The notes: a model not told the origin generated them from the sequence alone. Counted from the first letter of the stretch, positions 18,535 to 31,272 are shown. The stretch is 64,000 bases of DNA from Heyndrickxia acidicola (GCF_001636425.1 NZ_KV440953.1:942847-1006846); one strand, 5' to 3'. Made by a program: numbers and translations.

Positions 18535-18662
18535 AGTAAAGAAGATAACATTAACAATAGGTTCATTATAATGTGTTTGTTTTTCAGAAAGTGACTTCAT
18601 ATGCTGGTTCAATAAAGGGATTACAATGGGATGAAGAGGGAGGAGACGCTCTTTTTTCCCTT

Positions 18663-19168
18663 TTAATTATTTAGATTCACTTGCTCCCACAACAGATCCA
18701 CTAATTCTTGGCGTCTCATCCCAGTCGTAGCAAGTAATTTAAACATCAATTCATTATTTAATCCTAGCGGTCGAGAATCACTTTCTAAAAACGAAAATAA
18801 TTTATTTAATTCTTGTAATTTCATGTATCTCGGCAGTTTTTTTCAGATTTTGGAGCTTGAATACCTGCTGTAAAATCGTTTTTTGTATAATTTTTTTTAA
18901 AACAGTATTGACTGAATGATTTTAAGCACGAAATCCGGCGTTGTAGAGTTCTTGGCTTAATTTTATGGTTAATGACTTGATCTTGAACGAAACGGCGTAT
19001 ACTGGACGCTGTGAGGTCATTTAGGTCTAAGGAACGAACGTTTTCTTTAAGATACTCACCATGAAGTTTTAAATCAAATGTATAACTGGTTAACGTGTTT
19101 ACGGACTAATTTTTTTCGATTTGTAAATACATTAGATAATCATCCACAACTTGAACTGATTTCATCAT
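18663..19168 (-). pseudogene. broken tyrosine recombinase (XerC/D-like integrase)
   Basis: Starts ATGATG at 19168 after a GGAGG-type site. The N-terminal core-binding domain reads VVDDYLMYLQIEKN, an in-frame TAG, then SVNTLTSYTFDLKLHGEYL and LQRRISCLKSFSQYCFKKNY. A frameshift at a poly-A tract (near 18850) leads into LPRYMKLQELNKLF and the first catalytic-Arg region TGMRRQELVDLLWEQVNL, then a stop at 18663. The HxxR and Tyr part is gone. So there is one nonsense codon, one frameshift and a 3' truncation. It is a remnant of mobile or phage DNA. Confidence 0.85.
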
Positions 19169-19967
<799 letters not shown>

Positions 19968-19995
19968 TTAAAAAAACAGGCCTGAGAGCCTGTTT
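19968..19995 (-). terminator. terminator of the stay-green / FG-GAP operon
   Basis: AAACAGGC / GCCTGTTT stem; the T run is on the minus strand, immediately after the stop. Confidence 0.85.
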
Positions 19996-20534
19996 CAAGA
20001 GATCGTACTATTTGTTTTTAAGTAATACCTGGGTGTCCCAACAACAGCAGATTGCTTTAAATTTTCATGACTTGAATGATATTGAATGTGAATAGAAGCA
20101 TCTAAAAGAAGCGGATTATACGTGTAAATCTCTTTATCTCCGTTAATAAGCGCAGTCAGCAAACGAGTTAATTCTCTTTGGAAAATCATAAAGCGCACCT
20201 TTGCCAAATGTTTATTTTCCTCTTCCTCATCAATAAATACATGACAATCAAGTCTATATTCCCCTAGATTCGTTATCCATTCTGCAGTTAGTAATAGCTG
20301 TGATGGAGGGCTTGTGGAAAAATATGATTTTTGGTTCCCTATTGCTAATGTTAACTCTCCAGTAGAGATAAGCTCACAAAGTGTGTATCTGCGGCCTTCT
20401 AGTGGATAAAATGCAGAAGCAGGCGGAATAATGGCAACTGTGAAATCCTCAGAGTCCATTTTCATCATAGGAGGCTGCCCCCTTTTAATGTATAGAGCAC
20501 TTTCTGGTTCCATTGTATGATATTTGCCCATCAT
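19995..20534 (-). CDS. stay-green (SGR) family protein
   Basis: 179 aa, matching the bacterial Staygreen domain: GRRYTLCELISTGELTLAIG (near residues 47-66), AEWITNLGEYRLDCHVFID, a central FMIFQRELTRLLTALINGD and the C-terminal IHIQYHSSHENL...VVGTPRYYL. Plant SGR removes Mg from chlorophyll a; some bacterial homologues have been reported to show Mg-dechelating activity in vitro, but this organism has no visible chlorophyll genes, so its role is unknown. It starts 4 bases after the upstream gene's stop, with no good ribosome binding site, so translational coupling is likely. Confidence 0.85.
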   Translation of the reverse strand: MMGKYHTMEPESALYIKRGQPPMMKMDSEDFTVAIIPPASAFYPLEGRRYTLCELISTGELTLAIGNQKSYFSTSPPSQLLLTAEWITNLGEYRLDCHVFIDEEEENKHLAKVRFMIFQRELTRLLTALINGDKEIYTYNPLLLDASIHIQYHSSHENLKQSAVVGTPRYYLKTNSTIS

Positions 20535-20537
20535 TTG

Positions 20538-21296
20538 TTACTTTGTAACCCATTTTGCATTTAAGAGATTCCACTTTCCTTTTTCCCAGTACCAGGTTGA
20601 TTTTACTGTACCAAGACGATCAGCGTGATAGGCACCGCTAACCTGCCGATACGCTATTAATCCATACCCTTGTTTCCCTGGGATTCGTACAGGCTTTAAA
20701 ATAGAAACAGGATCAATCATTAGCTCGGTTTGTTCATTTAAAGTTCCGTTCTCCTGATAAATTCCAAGCCGTATATATTCAGATTTTCGATTTTGAAGTT
20801 TCAATAAAACTGAATTCTGGACAGTTGGAATGTCAATTCTTGCGTTGAATCCTTTTGTAAACCGCCCTTCGATATTTAATTGTGGCGGTAGCGGCAAGGA
20901 AAGAGGCTTATGGTCTTTAACCGTTGAAAGTGAATAGGAATAAATCCCTCCGCTTCCTCCTGTGTTGCTGGACTCCAATAAATCTTTTACACCGTCATGA
21001 TTTAAGTCCTTAAACCGTATTTCCGGCTGATAGCCAGCAGCAAATTGCAGACGGATTTTCTTATGATGAGAAGTCAAAATATCTGCCCAAATACGTTTAA
21101 AATACTGGCTGCCTTCTTCATAAGGACTGGCGTAAAGGATAATTTTATCCTGCTTTCCGTCTCCTGTGACATCTTCATGGTAAGTATGTAATGTGATGAA
21201 CCCGGAAGAGGGTTTTTCAACTGCGTGCGTAAGGGCTACCGAACCAAGAGACATAAAGAAAAAAGCCGTAAGACCGAGCAAAAGTTCTTTTTTCAT
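20538..21296 (-). CDS. secreted FG-GAP/VCBS-like protein
   Basis: 252 aa from ATG 21296 (AAGGAGAA upstream; an earlier in-frame ATG at 21431 lacks support). Signal peptide LLLGLTAFFFMSLGSVALTHA. Two Ca-binding-like loops, VTGDGKQD (near 40) and LNHDGVKD (near 84), typical of FG-GAP repeat proteins, then a beta-rich region ending in WYWEKGKWNLLNAKWV. Probably extracellular or wall-associated. Co-directional with and directly upstream of the stay-green gene. Function unknown. Confidence 0.8.
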   Translation of the reverse strand: MKKELLLGLTAFFFMSLGSVALTHAVEKPSSGFITLHTYHEDVTGDGKQDKIILYASPYEEGSQYFKRIWADILTSHHKKIRLQFAAGYQPEIRFKDLNHDGVKDLLESSNTGGSGGIYSYSLSTVKDHKPLSLPLPPQLNIEGRFTKGFNARIDIPTVQNSVLLKLQNRKSEYIRLGIYQENGTLNEQTELMIDPVSILKPVRIPGKQGYGLIAYRQVSGAYHADRLGTVKSTWYWEKGKWNLLNAKWVTK

Positions 21297-21393
21297 TTGA
21301 CATGTTCTCCTTTTCCCATGATATGTTACTAGGATGACCAATTTCCGTTCATTTATGTAAAAATTGGAGAACCTTCCAGCATAATTCAAAAAT

Positions 21394-21426
21394 AAAAAAG
21401 CGTACCTGCTTAGGTACACTTTTTTA
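21394..21426 (-). terminator. terminator of the parE-parC operon
   Basis: GTACC / GGTAC stem flanked by A and T runs; the minus-strand T run reads CTTTTTTATT. Confidence 0.85.
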
Positions 21427-21442
21427 TCCATTTGTAAAATGG

Positions 21443-23889
21443 CTATTTATTATCTTCCGGAGTAAGTGAAGGTGTAATCTCTTTCCAAACCTCCACAATC
21501 GGTCCATTTTCATTTTCATCGACTACGAAGGAACCATTGGAATATCGGTCATTTAATCTGAGGTTTGAGATTTTAACCAATTCGGTATAATCCTTGCTGG
21601 TTTTAAGGATTATTTCGTCGGAATCCTTTACAATTTCCAGCCCAACCACTCTGTGAGGGTTCTTCTTTAATTCCCGCAGCATGACTACACCCCGTTTGGC
21701 ACGTGTGGTTTTTTCAAACTCAGTTATTTTCATCTTCTTCACAGAACCGCGTTGAGTGGCAATAAATATTGCTTCTTTCTTGATATCCTTAATAATCTTT
21801 CCACCGACTATGCAATCGTCTTCTTTGAGATTAACACCTTTAACACCTGCTGCACGTGCGCCAACTACATTTACTTCTTCTTCATGGAACCATAAACCAT
21901 ACCCCATCTGAGTAGCAATAAATACTTCATTATTTCCATCCGTTAGGTGGACGTCTACGACTTCATCGTCGTTTTTTACATTTAAAGCAACAAGAGGTTT
22001 GGAATAACGCTGTGCATTATAATTGGCAAGCTCTGATTTTTTAACCATGCCCTTTTTCGTCACAAACATAAGATATGCAGGATTATTAAAATCCTCTATC
22101 ATGATGGCTTTTATTATTTGTTCATTTCGTTCAATCGGCACAATGTTGGCAATATGCTGTCCTAAGTCCTTCCAGCGTATATCAGGAAGCTCATGTACAG
22201 GACAATATAAATAATTGCCTTTGTTGGTGAAAAGCAGAATGACATTGGTAGTGTTGACTTCCTGCTGGAACAGGATCCTGTCTGTTTCCTTAATGGCAAG
22301 ATCCTGCCCATTAGAGGCTGAATAGGAACGAAGGCTCGTTCTCTTTATGTATCCATCTCTAGTAACTGTCACCATTACTTCTTCATTTGGAATCATAACC
22401 TCTAAGTTGATTTTAATTTCTTCTATTTCTGCTTCAATGTCTGTTCTTCTCTGGTCGGCATATTTTTTCTTAATTTCTTTAAGTTCTTTTTTAATAACGC
22501 CGACTAGTTTTCGTTCGCTTTCTAATATGGCAGTAAGCTCTTCAATTTTTTTCATGAGCTCTTCTGCCTCTTTTTGAAGGGCTGTTATGTCTGTATTGGT
22601 CAAACGATAAAGCTGTAACGACACAATAGCTTCAGCCTGCGCCTCAGTAAACTGGAAATTTGCAATTAAGTTATCCTTTGCATCTCTTTTATCCTTGGAG
22701 GCTCGGATGACAGCAATTACTTCATCCAGAATGGAGAGGGCTTTGATTAAGCCATCCACTATATGCTGGCGTTCAGCGGCTTTTTTCAAATTGAATTCAG
22801 ATCGTTTTGTAACAACTTCTTTCTGGTGCTCTATATACGCGTCCAATAGCTCACTTAGACCCATTAACTTTGGACGGCGGTTATGTATGGCTACCATATT
22901 AAAATTGTATGCGACCTGGAGATCTGTATTTTTGAATAAATAATTTAGTACTCCTACAGCATCTGCATCTTTTTTAAGCTCTACAACAATACGGAGGCCT
23001 GTACGGTCGGTTTCATCACGAACCTCAGCTATGCCTTCCACCTTGCGGTCAAGCCTGTATTCGTCCATTTTCTTGACGAGATTTGCCTTGTTCACTTCAA
23101 ATGGAATCTCAGTAATGACAATTTGCTGGCGTCCGCCCCGCATATCTTCAATGCTCGTTTTGCCACGGACAACCATCTTGCCTTTTCCTGTTTCGTAGGC
23201 TTTTTTTATTCCATCTACCCCTTGGATAATTCCGCCGGTTGGAAAATCAGGCCCCTTAATGACTTGCATTAATTCTTCAATGCTGCACTCAGGATTGTCC
23301 ATTCGCATAATGGTTCCATCAATGATTTCCCCTAAATGATGAGGAGGAATATCCGTTGCATATCCGGCTGAAATTCCTGTTGATCCATTTACGAGAAGAT
23401 TAGGAAAACGGGCAGGCAGGACGGTAGGCTCTTTGGAAGTATCATCAAAGTTCGATATGAAATCAACTGTATCTTTATCAATGTCAAGAAGAAGCTCAGA
23501 TGCAATGGAAGATAGTCTTGCTTCCGTATAACGCATTGCTGCAGCCGGATCCCCGTCAATACTTCCATTGTTTCCATGCATTTCAATTAACACATTTCGC
23601 ACTTTCCAGTCCTGACTCATCCTAACCATTGCTTCATAAACCGAAGAATCACCGTGAGGGTGGTAATTACCGATGACATTTCCTACTGTTTTGGCTGATT
23701 TCCGGAAGTTTTTTTCGGCTGTATTTCCTTCTACGTGCATAGCATAAAGGATTCTTCGCTGTACAGGCTTTAGCCCGTCACGTGCATCAGGCAAGGCACG
23801 ATCCTGGATAATGTATTTACTGTAGCGGCCGAAACGGTCGCCTAAGACTTCTTCCAAGGGAAGATCCTGATAACGTTCTAAACTCTCCA

Positions 23890-23890
<1 letters not shown>
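21443..23890 (-). CDS. parC: DNA topoisomerase IV subunit A
   Basis: DNA-cleaving subunit of topoisomerase IV, which decatenates replicated chromosomes. 815 aa (B. subtilis 806). Catalytic Tyr121 in RYTEARLS; the quinolone-determining stretch [12 protein letters not shown] has wild-type Ser82 and Glu86. The C-terminal beta-pinwheel follows from about residue 500. Start is GTG at 23890 with GGGGGA upstream, overlapping the parE stop by one base, so it is coupled to parE. Confidence 0.98.
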
Positions 23891-25965
<2,075 letters not shown>

Positions 25966-26081
25966 TCAATACTTTATTATAACATAACCCGAACAAACAT
26001 CTATGCACTATTTTAGCTTTAAAATTTGATTTAGCAAATGACTTTTTCATTACATTCCAATTTTATCCTTTGTTTCACCAT

Positions 26082-26118
26082 AAAAAAAGCAGCCGCAAAA
26101 GTTCTTAACGACTGCTTG
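26082..26118 (-). terminator. terminator of yneT
   Basis: AAGCAG...CG / CG...CTGCTT hairpin with a seven-T run on the minus strand. Confidence 0.8.
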
Positions 26119-26123
26119 AATCC

Positions 26124-26537
26124 TTAAAGCAAGAGAGCGTGTTCGACTTTAATACAGTGATTCATGACAACGGTATATCCCTTGTCTTTTAAGTATTGGT
26201 ATGCTTCTTCATTTTCTATCCCAAGCTGTGCCCAAAAAACGTCTGCATTTATTTCTGCAAATTCTTTTGCAATCTCAGGCAGGTACTCAGGGAGCCTAAA
26301 AATATTCACAATATCTACGTGCCCATCAATCTCTTTTAAAGATGCCACAGCTTTAACACCTAAAACTTCTTGCTCATTGGGATTGACTGGTATGATTTCG
26401 TACCCTGCATTCTGCATCGCTTCAGAAACGTAATAGGATGCTTTTTCTGGATTATTGGTTAATCCCACCACAGCAATTCGTTTGGCTTTCTTAAGGATGT
26501 TTCTGATTTCATTTTTGTCTGGATTTTGAATGGCCAT
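26124..26537 (-). CDS. yneT: CoA-binding domain protein YneT
   Basis: 137-aa single-domain protein with a Rossmann CoA-binding fold: IAVVGLTNNPEKASYYV near residues 21-37, IIPVNPNE, VDIVNIFRLPEYLPEIA and MNHCIKVEH at the C-terminus. Biochemical role unknown. Located between parE and plsY as in B. subtilis, which supports the symbol. ATG follows GGAGGG. Confidence 0.93.
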   Translation of the reverse strand: MAIQNPDKNEIRNILKKAKRIAVVGLTNNPEKASYYVSEAMQNAGYEIIPVNPNEQEVLGVKAVASLKEIDGHVDIVNIFRLPEYLPEIAKEFAEINADVFWAQLGIENEEAYQYLKDKGYTVVMNHCIKVEHALLL

Positions 26538-26564
26538 TGATTAGCCCTCCTATTGGTATAGTAA

Positions 26565-28277
26565 TTACTGATGGTGATACGCAGCCAGCGATGTCTTCAA
26601 AGACGCCCAAGCTTGTTCATTGGCAAAATATCTTGACCAGACTGCTATGCCTGCTAAATGGCTTAATTCTGCTATCTGGACGCGCTCCCGTAAAGAATAA
26701 TCATCCTCAAGCCACATACTATATTTCTCGTTATGTGCTTTATCGATATACTGAATATAATACTGTCCTGTGTCATTATCCAAATCAGGTTTTAGCTTAT
26801 GATTTTTCACCCACTGATTCGCCTGATTCATGGTAAGAGCAGCAGATGATATCTCTCCACTACGCGTATTCTCTTTCCAAAGCCGTGTATACAGGGGAAT
26901 TCCAAGTATCAGCCGATCGCCCGGGACCTCTTTTAGGAGAGCTTTTACATTATCTCTGACCCATGGAATACTAGCGACACTTCCAATCGTTTTCGTATGT
27001 TCATCATAGGCCATGACAATCAGGTAATCTGCAGACTCAGAAAGCGCGTGACGTTCATAAAATTCTGACCAGTTCCCTTTTGATTTAAAGGTGATGTTCA
27101 TGGAAACGATTTTATTAGCACGGTGCAGACGGGCAGCTGCTTCTCTGACAAATTCCGTTACAAGAGGGCCATCTTCTCTGTTAACATTTTCAATATCCAA
27201 ATTTAGTCCTTCTGATTGATACTTTTCCAACATAGCAAGCAGTGAGGTAATAATTTTCTGCCTTTTAACAAATGTATTAAAAGCATTCTTTGTCAATTGC
27301 GGATTAAAAGCATTAGAAAAAAGCGGCCAGATGGTATACCCTTGTTTTCTCGCCCAGATGCAATAAGCGGAATCCCCTTTGTCTGTAAGTTCGCCATTTT
27401 CATTCTTCAATTGAAACCAGGTGGGTGAAACGATTGTAACACCAGGCATCCTCGGAAGCTCTTTTGTATCTGGAGTCTTAGAGTATACGGCTTCCCATGA
27501 TAACTGTATGGGCAATGTAATGCTTGGCAGGGAAAATTTATCTTCTGGAAACGAAACCCTTACTGCTGTCTTTTGCAGCTTATCCACAATGTCAGCTTTA
27601 ATATAACCTCCGATTCCATTCGATCTCCGAATATAGTCATATCCTCTCACCTGTTTTTCAATACGGATGCTTTCTCCGGGTATGACATTGGTTGTATATG
27701 GAGCTTGGAGTGAAGGGTCTGTTCTTAGCTGTAAATAATCCCTTTTAGCAGTCCTGGTTGTGATTTTGCCCTTAAAGTATGTATTCCCGTTTTGTTCAAT
27801 CCAAACCGCTCCATTCGATTTCAGGATTTGATAGCGAAAAGGATAATATTTTTTAATTACATCAATGGATAGGAATATACCTTGTTGATTTTTAATAATT
27901 AAAGGAGAAGAAGGATTTATTTTTTGATCATTTATGTAATATGCATTTTTATCATAAAGAAAACGCAAGATATCCTGATTTGTTGTCATAATTAATTGTC
28001 CTGAATCTGGGTAAAGCCATCCCCCCAGAGTGTTTTGAACAACCATTACAGGAAGATATACCTGATCCTTTATAAGCAATGCTTTTTGTCCTGTAAGTTT
28101 GCTATTCACTAATATCTCATGACTTTTTGTAAAATAAGGAACCTTCTTGTTAGAGGCAAAAGGATATAGAAACAATAGAGAAGCACATAATATGCTTATA
28201 AAGAAAATGATAGCAAAAAGAAGAAGATGTTCTCTGATAAATCGGGGAGCTGTTTCATTTAATTGAATATTCGCCAT
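26565..28277 (-). CDS. membrane-anchored GH18 glycosidase with SH3-like domain
   Basis: 570 aa. An N-terminal membrane helix (about 19-40, LLLFAIIFFISILCASLLFL), a copper-amine-oxidase-N-like region (45-165), an SH3-like stretch (about 170-235, YLQLRTDPSLQAPYTTNVI), and a GH18 barrel (from about 265) with the catalytic GLNLDIENV (DxE) motif and IVMAYDEH. It resembles the YaaH/YdhD-type spore or wall glycosidases, which act on peptidoglycan-like polymers. It is divergent from plsY, and its stop falls 28 bases before yneT. It is not part of the B. subtilis order here. Confidence 0.9.
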   Translation of the reverse strand: MANIQLNETAPRFIREHLLLFAIIFFISILCASLLFLYPFASNKKVPYFTKSHEILVNSKLTGQKALLIKDQVYLPVMVVQNTLGGWLYPDSGQLIMTTNQDILRFLYDKNAYYINDQKINPSSPLIIKNQQGIFLSIDVIKKYYPFRYQILKSNGAVWIEQNGNTYFKGKITTRTAKRDYLQLRTDPSLQAPYTTNVIPGESIRIEKQVRGYDYIRRSNGIGGYIKADIVDKLQKTAVRVSFPEDKFSLPSITLPIQLSWEAVYSKTPDTKELPRMPGVTIVSPTWFQLKNENGELTDKGDSAYCIWARKQGYTIWPLFSNAFNPQLTKNAFNTFVKRQKIITSLLAMLEKYQSEGLNLDIENVNREDGPLVTEFVREAAARLHRANKIVSMNITFKSKGNWSEFYERHALSESADYLIVMAYDEHTKTIGSVASIPWVRDNVKALLKEVPGDRLILGIPLYTRLWKENTRSGEISSAALTMNQANQWVKNHKLKPDLDNDTGQYYIQYIDKAHNEKYSMWLEDDYSLRERVQIAELSHLAGIAVWSRYFANEQAWASLKTSLAAYHHQ

Positions 28278-28429
28278 TTTGTTCCTCCTGTTTCTATCGT
28301 ACAGGAGGTAGCGATGGAAGAAAAGAAGAATTTATCCATAGGAAAGAAAAATTCTTTACGCAAACTTTCTCTCGCATGATACAATGAAAGAACCTACTGA
28401 TATGAAGGGATTTTAAAGGAGATTTGTTT

Positions 28430-29029
28430 ATGGTATATGCACTTATTATTGTTCTTGCCTATCTAATAGGCTCCATACCTTTCGGATTGATTGTTGGAAA
28501 GCTCTTTTATGGTATCGATATTCGGCAGCATGGGAGCGGGAATTTAGGTGGTACGAACAGCTTTCGGGTACTCGGAAAAAAAGCAGGAATTGTTGTTACT
28601 TCAGCTGATATTTTAAAAGGAACGCTTGCTACGCTTCTCCCTGCTATATTTAGCTTTAGCACGCACTTTCATCCTTTGGCAGCTGGCCTCTTTGCAGTAA
28701 TCGGCCATATGTATCCAATTTTTGCAGGTTTTCGCGGCGGAAAAGCCGTTGCCACGTCTGCAGGAGTCTTGCTCGGATATACATACCCCTTATTTATTCT
28801 ATTGATTCTTGTATTTTTATTATGTCTTAAACTGACCAAATACGTATCCTTATCATCAATCATTGCTGGCCTTTTTACAGCCGTTTACACATTCGTAAAT
28901 ATGATTTTCACGGGGGACTGGGTACTATTTATAGTCGGCCTCGCCTTAGCGTCATTTGTGATTTACAGGCACCGGGCAAATATTACAAGAATAAAAAATA
29001 AAACAGAACCTAAGGTTACATGGATTTAA
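28430..29029 (+). CDS. plsY: glycerol-3-phosphate acyltransferase PlsY
   Basis: Integral membrane enzyme transferring acyl groups from acyl-phosphate to glycerol-3-phosphate, first step of phospholipid synthesis. 199 aa with five hydrophobic helices and the three PlsY motifs: [30 protein letters not shown] and [23 protein letters not shown] 28430 is chosen (AAAGGAG 8 bases upstream); a TTG at 28424 is also in frame. Confidence 0.97.
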   Translation: MVYALIIVLAYLIGSIPFGLIVGKLFYGIDIRQHGSGNLGGTNSFRVLGKKAGIVVTSADILKGTLATLLPAIFSFSTHFHPLAAGLFAVIGHMYPIFAGFRGGKAVATSAGVLLGYTYPLFILLILVFLLCLKLTKYVSLSSIIAGLFTAVYTFVNMIFTGDWVLFIVGLALASFVIYRHRANITRIKNKTEPKVTWI

Positions 29030-29064
29030 AAAAGTGAATGGATGCTCTCCATTCGCTTTTTTGT
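29025..29064 (+). terminator. terminator of plsY
   Basis: GTGAATGGA / TCCATTCGC stem with flanking A6/T6 runs. Confidence 0.9.
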
Positions 29065-29214
29065 TTGGCCGATCATCGTTTGAATTCAGATATGTTTAGA
29101 GTATCAGCATAATCATAGCTTTATGTAATGGAGTCTTATCAAAAGCCTTGTAAGGGGGACTATTTGATATATAGAAGACAGCAGGACATAAACAACGTGC
29201 TATGAAGGCAGCTA

Positions 29215-29253
29215 TAAAAAAACAGAACGAGTACCTGTATACTCATTCTGCCT
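29215..29253 (-). terminator. terminator of the yneP-yneQ operon
   Basis: CAGAACGAGT / ACTCATTCTG hairpin followed by seven Ts on the minus strand. Confidence 0.8.
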
Positions 29254-29269
29254 TGATAAAAATCTCATC

Positions 29270-29569
29270 TTATAAAAAGGATTTTAAAGTGTGCTCCATT
29301 CCTTCTTTTTTCAAAATTTCTTCTTGTTTTGCACCAAGTAAATCGAAATGGGAATACCCATCCTTTCGATGATGAATCCATTCTTTTTTAAGCCCGTATT
29401 GTGCTCCCCAATTTACCAATTTCCCCAAATCCCTGCAGCCCGCCTTTGTAACAGACTTTGAATCCGGAAAGCGGTCATCAATCCAGTAATGGGTCAAAAA
29501 AGCAATTTCTCCTCGATCGATGGCAGCTTTCCACTGTCTAACCTGTTCTTTAGATATCCCAAAAGCCAT
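29270..29569 (-). CDS. yneQ: conserved small protein YneQ
   Basis: 99 aa, cytoplasmic, rich in aromatic and charged residues (FLTHYWIDDRFPDSKSVTKA, HHRKDGYSHFDLLGAKQEEI). Matches the YneQ family of unknown function by content and by position next to yneP. ATG with AAGGAGTGATG-type site. It is 42 bases after yneP and presumably co-transcribed. Confidence 0.88.
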   Translation of the reverse strand: MAFGISKEQVRQWKAAIDRGEIAFLTHYWIDDRFPDSKSVTKAGCRDLGKLVNWGAQYGLKKEWIHHRKDGYSHFDLLGAKQEEILKKEGMEHTLKSFL

Positions 29570-29611
29570 TTCTCATCACTCCTTACTGCCATGAGCACTT
29601 CCTGTATGTTC

Positions 29612-30028
29612 TTATTTTTTGGCCTTTTCATAGGCTTCATGCCAATCAGGAAACACCTTCTTAATCGAGACTGGCCGGAAATTAGTTTTTTTCACACAAG
29701 CATGCTTTGACAGGGCCTTAACAGAAAGCTCGCCCCGTTCAGTAGTGATTTCATAGCCGTATGTAACACGTATCCCATCATATTCTTCCACCCACGTTTT
29801 GATATACGCTTTTTCTCCATACCTTACAGGCATCTTGTACGATATTTCTATATCTATAACGGGAGATAGTATGCCTTCCTTCTCCATATCGGCATATCGA
29901 AAGCCCAAATCTTCAATAAGCCTTGTTCGTCCAATTTCCATCCATACTAAATAATTGGCATGGTACACGACTCCCATTTGGTCTGTTTCTGCATATCGCA
30001 CATCAACACTAGTCTCTGAAATTTGCAT
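29612..30028 (-). CDS. yneP: hot-dog fold acyl-CoA thioesterase YneP
   Basis: 138 aa. 4-hydroxybenzoyl-CoA thioesterase-like hot-dog domain with the catalytic-Asp motif YAETDQMGVVYHANYLVWME (residues 11-30). Hydrolyses an acyl-CoA; substrate unknown. Same place and order as in B. subtilis (tlp-yneP-yneQ). A GGTGGAG site precedes the ATG. Confidence 0.93.
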   Translation of the reverse strand: MQISETSVDVRYAETDQMGVVYHANYLVWMEIGRTRLIEDLGFRYADMEKEGILSPVIDIEISYKMPVRYGEKAYIKTWVEEYDGIRVTYGYEITTERGELSVKALSKHACVKKTNFRPVSIKKVFPDWHEAYEKAKK

Positions 30029-30202
30029 TCATACTCCACCTCTGTATATGTTAAAAAGATTTTCTGATAAAGACGCCTGCAGGATTTGTGTTAGATTGGC
30101 ATCCCTTTGGTTTAATCTATATTACCATTCATATAAATAATAGGAAAAGGGATTGCTCAAAAGGAAAGTGGAAGACACCCTCTTTTCAGGGAACAGCATT
30201 AT

Positions 30203-30224
30203 AAAAGCCGGCATTTGCCGGCTT
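30203..30224 (-). terminator. terminator of the sspN-tlp operon
   Basis: AAGCCGGC / GCCGGCTT stem with a 4-base loop; TTTTAT on the minus strand. Confidence 0.85.
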
Positions 30225-30231
30225 CATGTTT

Positions 30232-30462
30232 TTATTGCTCTTCACGTTGAAAAGCAGCTTCATCTTTAATTTCACTGCGCATTGCCTCAATGCTTTCTCG
30301 ACGGCGCTCATTTTTTGCTTCTATGTTTGCTTTTTCCTCATCAGTGGAAAGCTCAGCAGTTGCTTCCGCTTTTTCCATATTTCCAATTGTATTTTGCACC
30401 ATTTCCTGCAGTTTTTGAACGTTATCACTGCGATCATCCGGATTCGGTTTATCCCATGCCAT
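30232..30462 (-). CDS. tlp: small acid-soluble spore protein Tlp
   Basis: 76 aa, strongly charged; [19 protein letters not shown] and the helical Glu/Lys-rich remainder are diagnostic of the Tlp SASP family, made in the forespore. GGAGG precedes the ATG. It lies directly downstream of sspN, as in B. subtilis. Confidence 0.95.
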   Translation of the reverse strand: MAWDKPNPDDRSDNVQKLQEMVQNTIGNMEKAEATAELSTDEEKANIEAKNERRRESIEAMRSEIKDEAAFQREEQ

Positions 30463-30522
30463 TATGATATCCTCCTTGATGTAAAAGTGTCAAAACGCTG
30501 TACAGAAAAAAGAAGAAATCGT

Positions 30523-30666
30523 TTATTCTCCTTTTGTTTGCATAACCTGAGCGTGTTTACCCGATTTATCCTGCATTGTCTTGCCTTTGTTTCCCCCAAA
30601 AGAACGGGACTTTGTTCCAATATGGTTTGGCTGAAATTGGCTTGTTTCACGTTTTGGATTACTCAA
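30523..30666 (-). CDS. sspN: small acid-soluble spore protein SspN
   Basis: 47 aa, basic, containing PNHIGTKSRSFGGNKGKTMQ, characteristic of SspN. Start is TTG at 30666, six bases after GGGGGGAG; an open frame extends further upstream but only this start gives the family length. First gene of a sspN-tlp pair. Confidence 0.93.
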   Translation of the reverse strand: MSNPKRETSQFQPNHIGTKSRSFGGNKGKTMQDKSGKHAQVMQTKGE

Positions 30667-30732
30667 TGCTTTCTCCCCCCTTATGAACAGTTTCACCTGA
30701 AAAAAGAAAGAATATGAGCAAATCATAGTGGT

Positions 30733-30867
30733 TTATTCTGCTAACTTCATGACATGCTTCGAATCAAGCTTGTTTTCAATTCTTTCAAGAGCTTCTTTAT
30801 CCATTAATAGCTCTTGTTTATTTTCATTTACAAGTTCAGAAAACGATTTTTTTAGTGATTTTCTCAT
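30733..30867 (-). CDS. FbpB-family small basic protein
   Basis: 44 aa: MRKSLKKSFSELVNENKQEL, then a charged helix ending KLDSKHVMKLAE. Resembles the Fur-regulated basic protein FbpB family, proposed small protein partners of the iron-sparing sRNA FsrA. GGAGG sits 9 bases before the ATG. I could not see a clear Fur box upstream. The call rests on family resemblance only. Confidence 0.7.
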   Translation of the reverse strand: MRKSLKKSFSELVNENKQELLMDKEALERIENKLDSKHVMKLAE

Positions 30868-31145
30868 TTGTTTTTTCCTCCATAGCTGACTATTTTAAGT
30901 TCAGTATGGTCAACCGAAGAAAAAATTATAATGAAATATTTTGTTTTTTTCATTTTTTTGAGAATTTCATGAATGATGATTTTTATTTTAGTACGTGAGC
31001 CTCTTGGTTGCTTTGCTCTTGTATGGTCTCGCTAAAACTCTTTTTTTCGTATGAGTATCTTTCTTTTCTCTTCAGTCAACATTAGGTTCCATTTAACATT
31101 GGGCTTTTACTTAGACATGGATATTGCTATATACGTCCTGCAGAT

Positions 31146-31272
31146 TGATTTACGCTGCAGGCACTCGCTTTCCGCGGGCGGTAGTGGAGTCTCCTCGTCA
31201 CATGCTCCTGCGGGGTCTCTCCTTACACGCTTTCGCAGGAGTCTCTCGACTTTCGCTTCAATCAACTGAGGG
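31146..31272. repeat. family C dispersed repeat, copy 1
   Basis: GC-rich island with GCACTCGCTTTCCGCGGGCG and GCAGGAGTCTCTCGACTTTC. This resembles a repeat abundant in intergenic regions of Bacillus relatives. It accounts for spurious open frames on both strands; nothing else is visible in 30868-31389. Confidence 0.75.
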
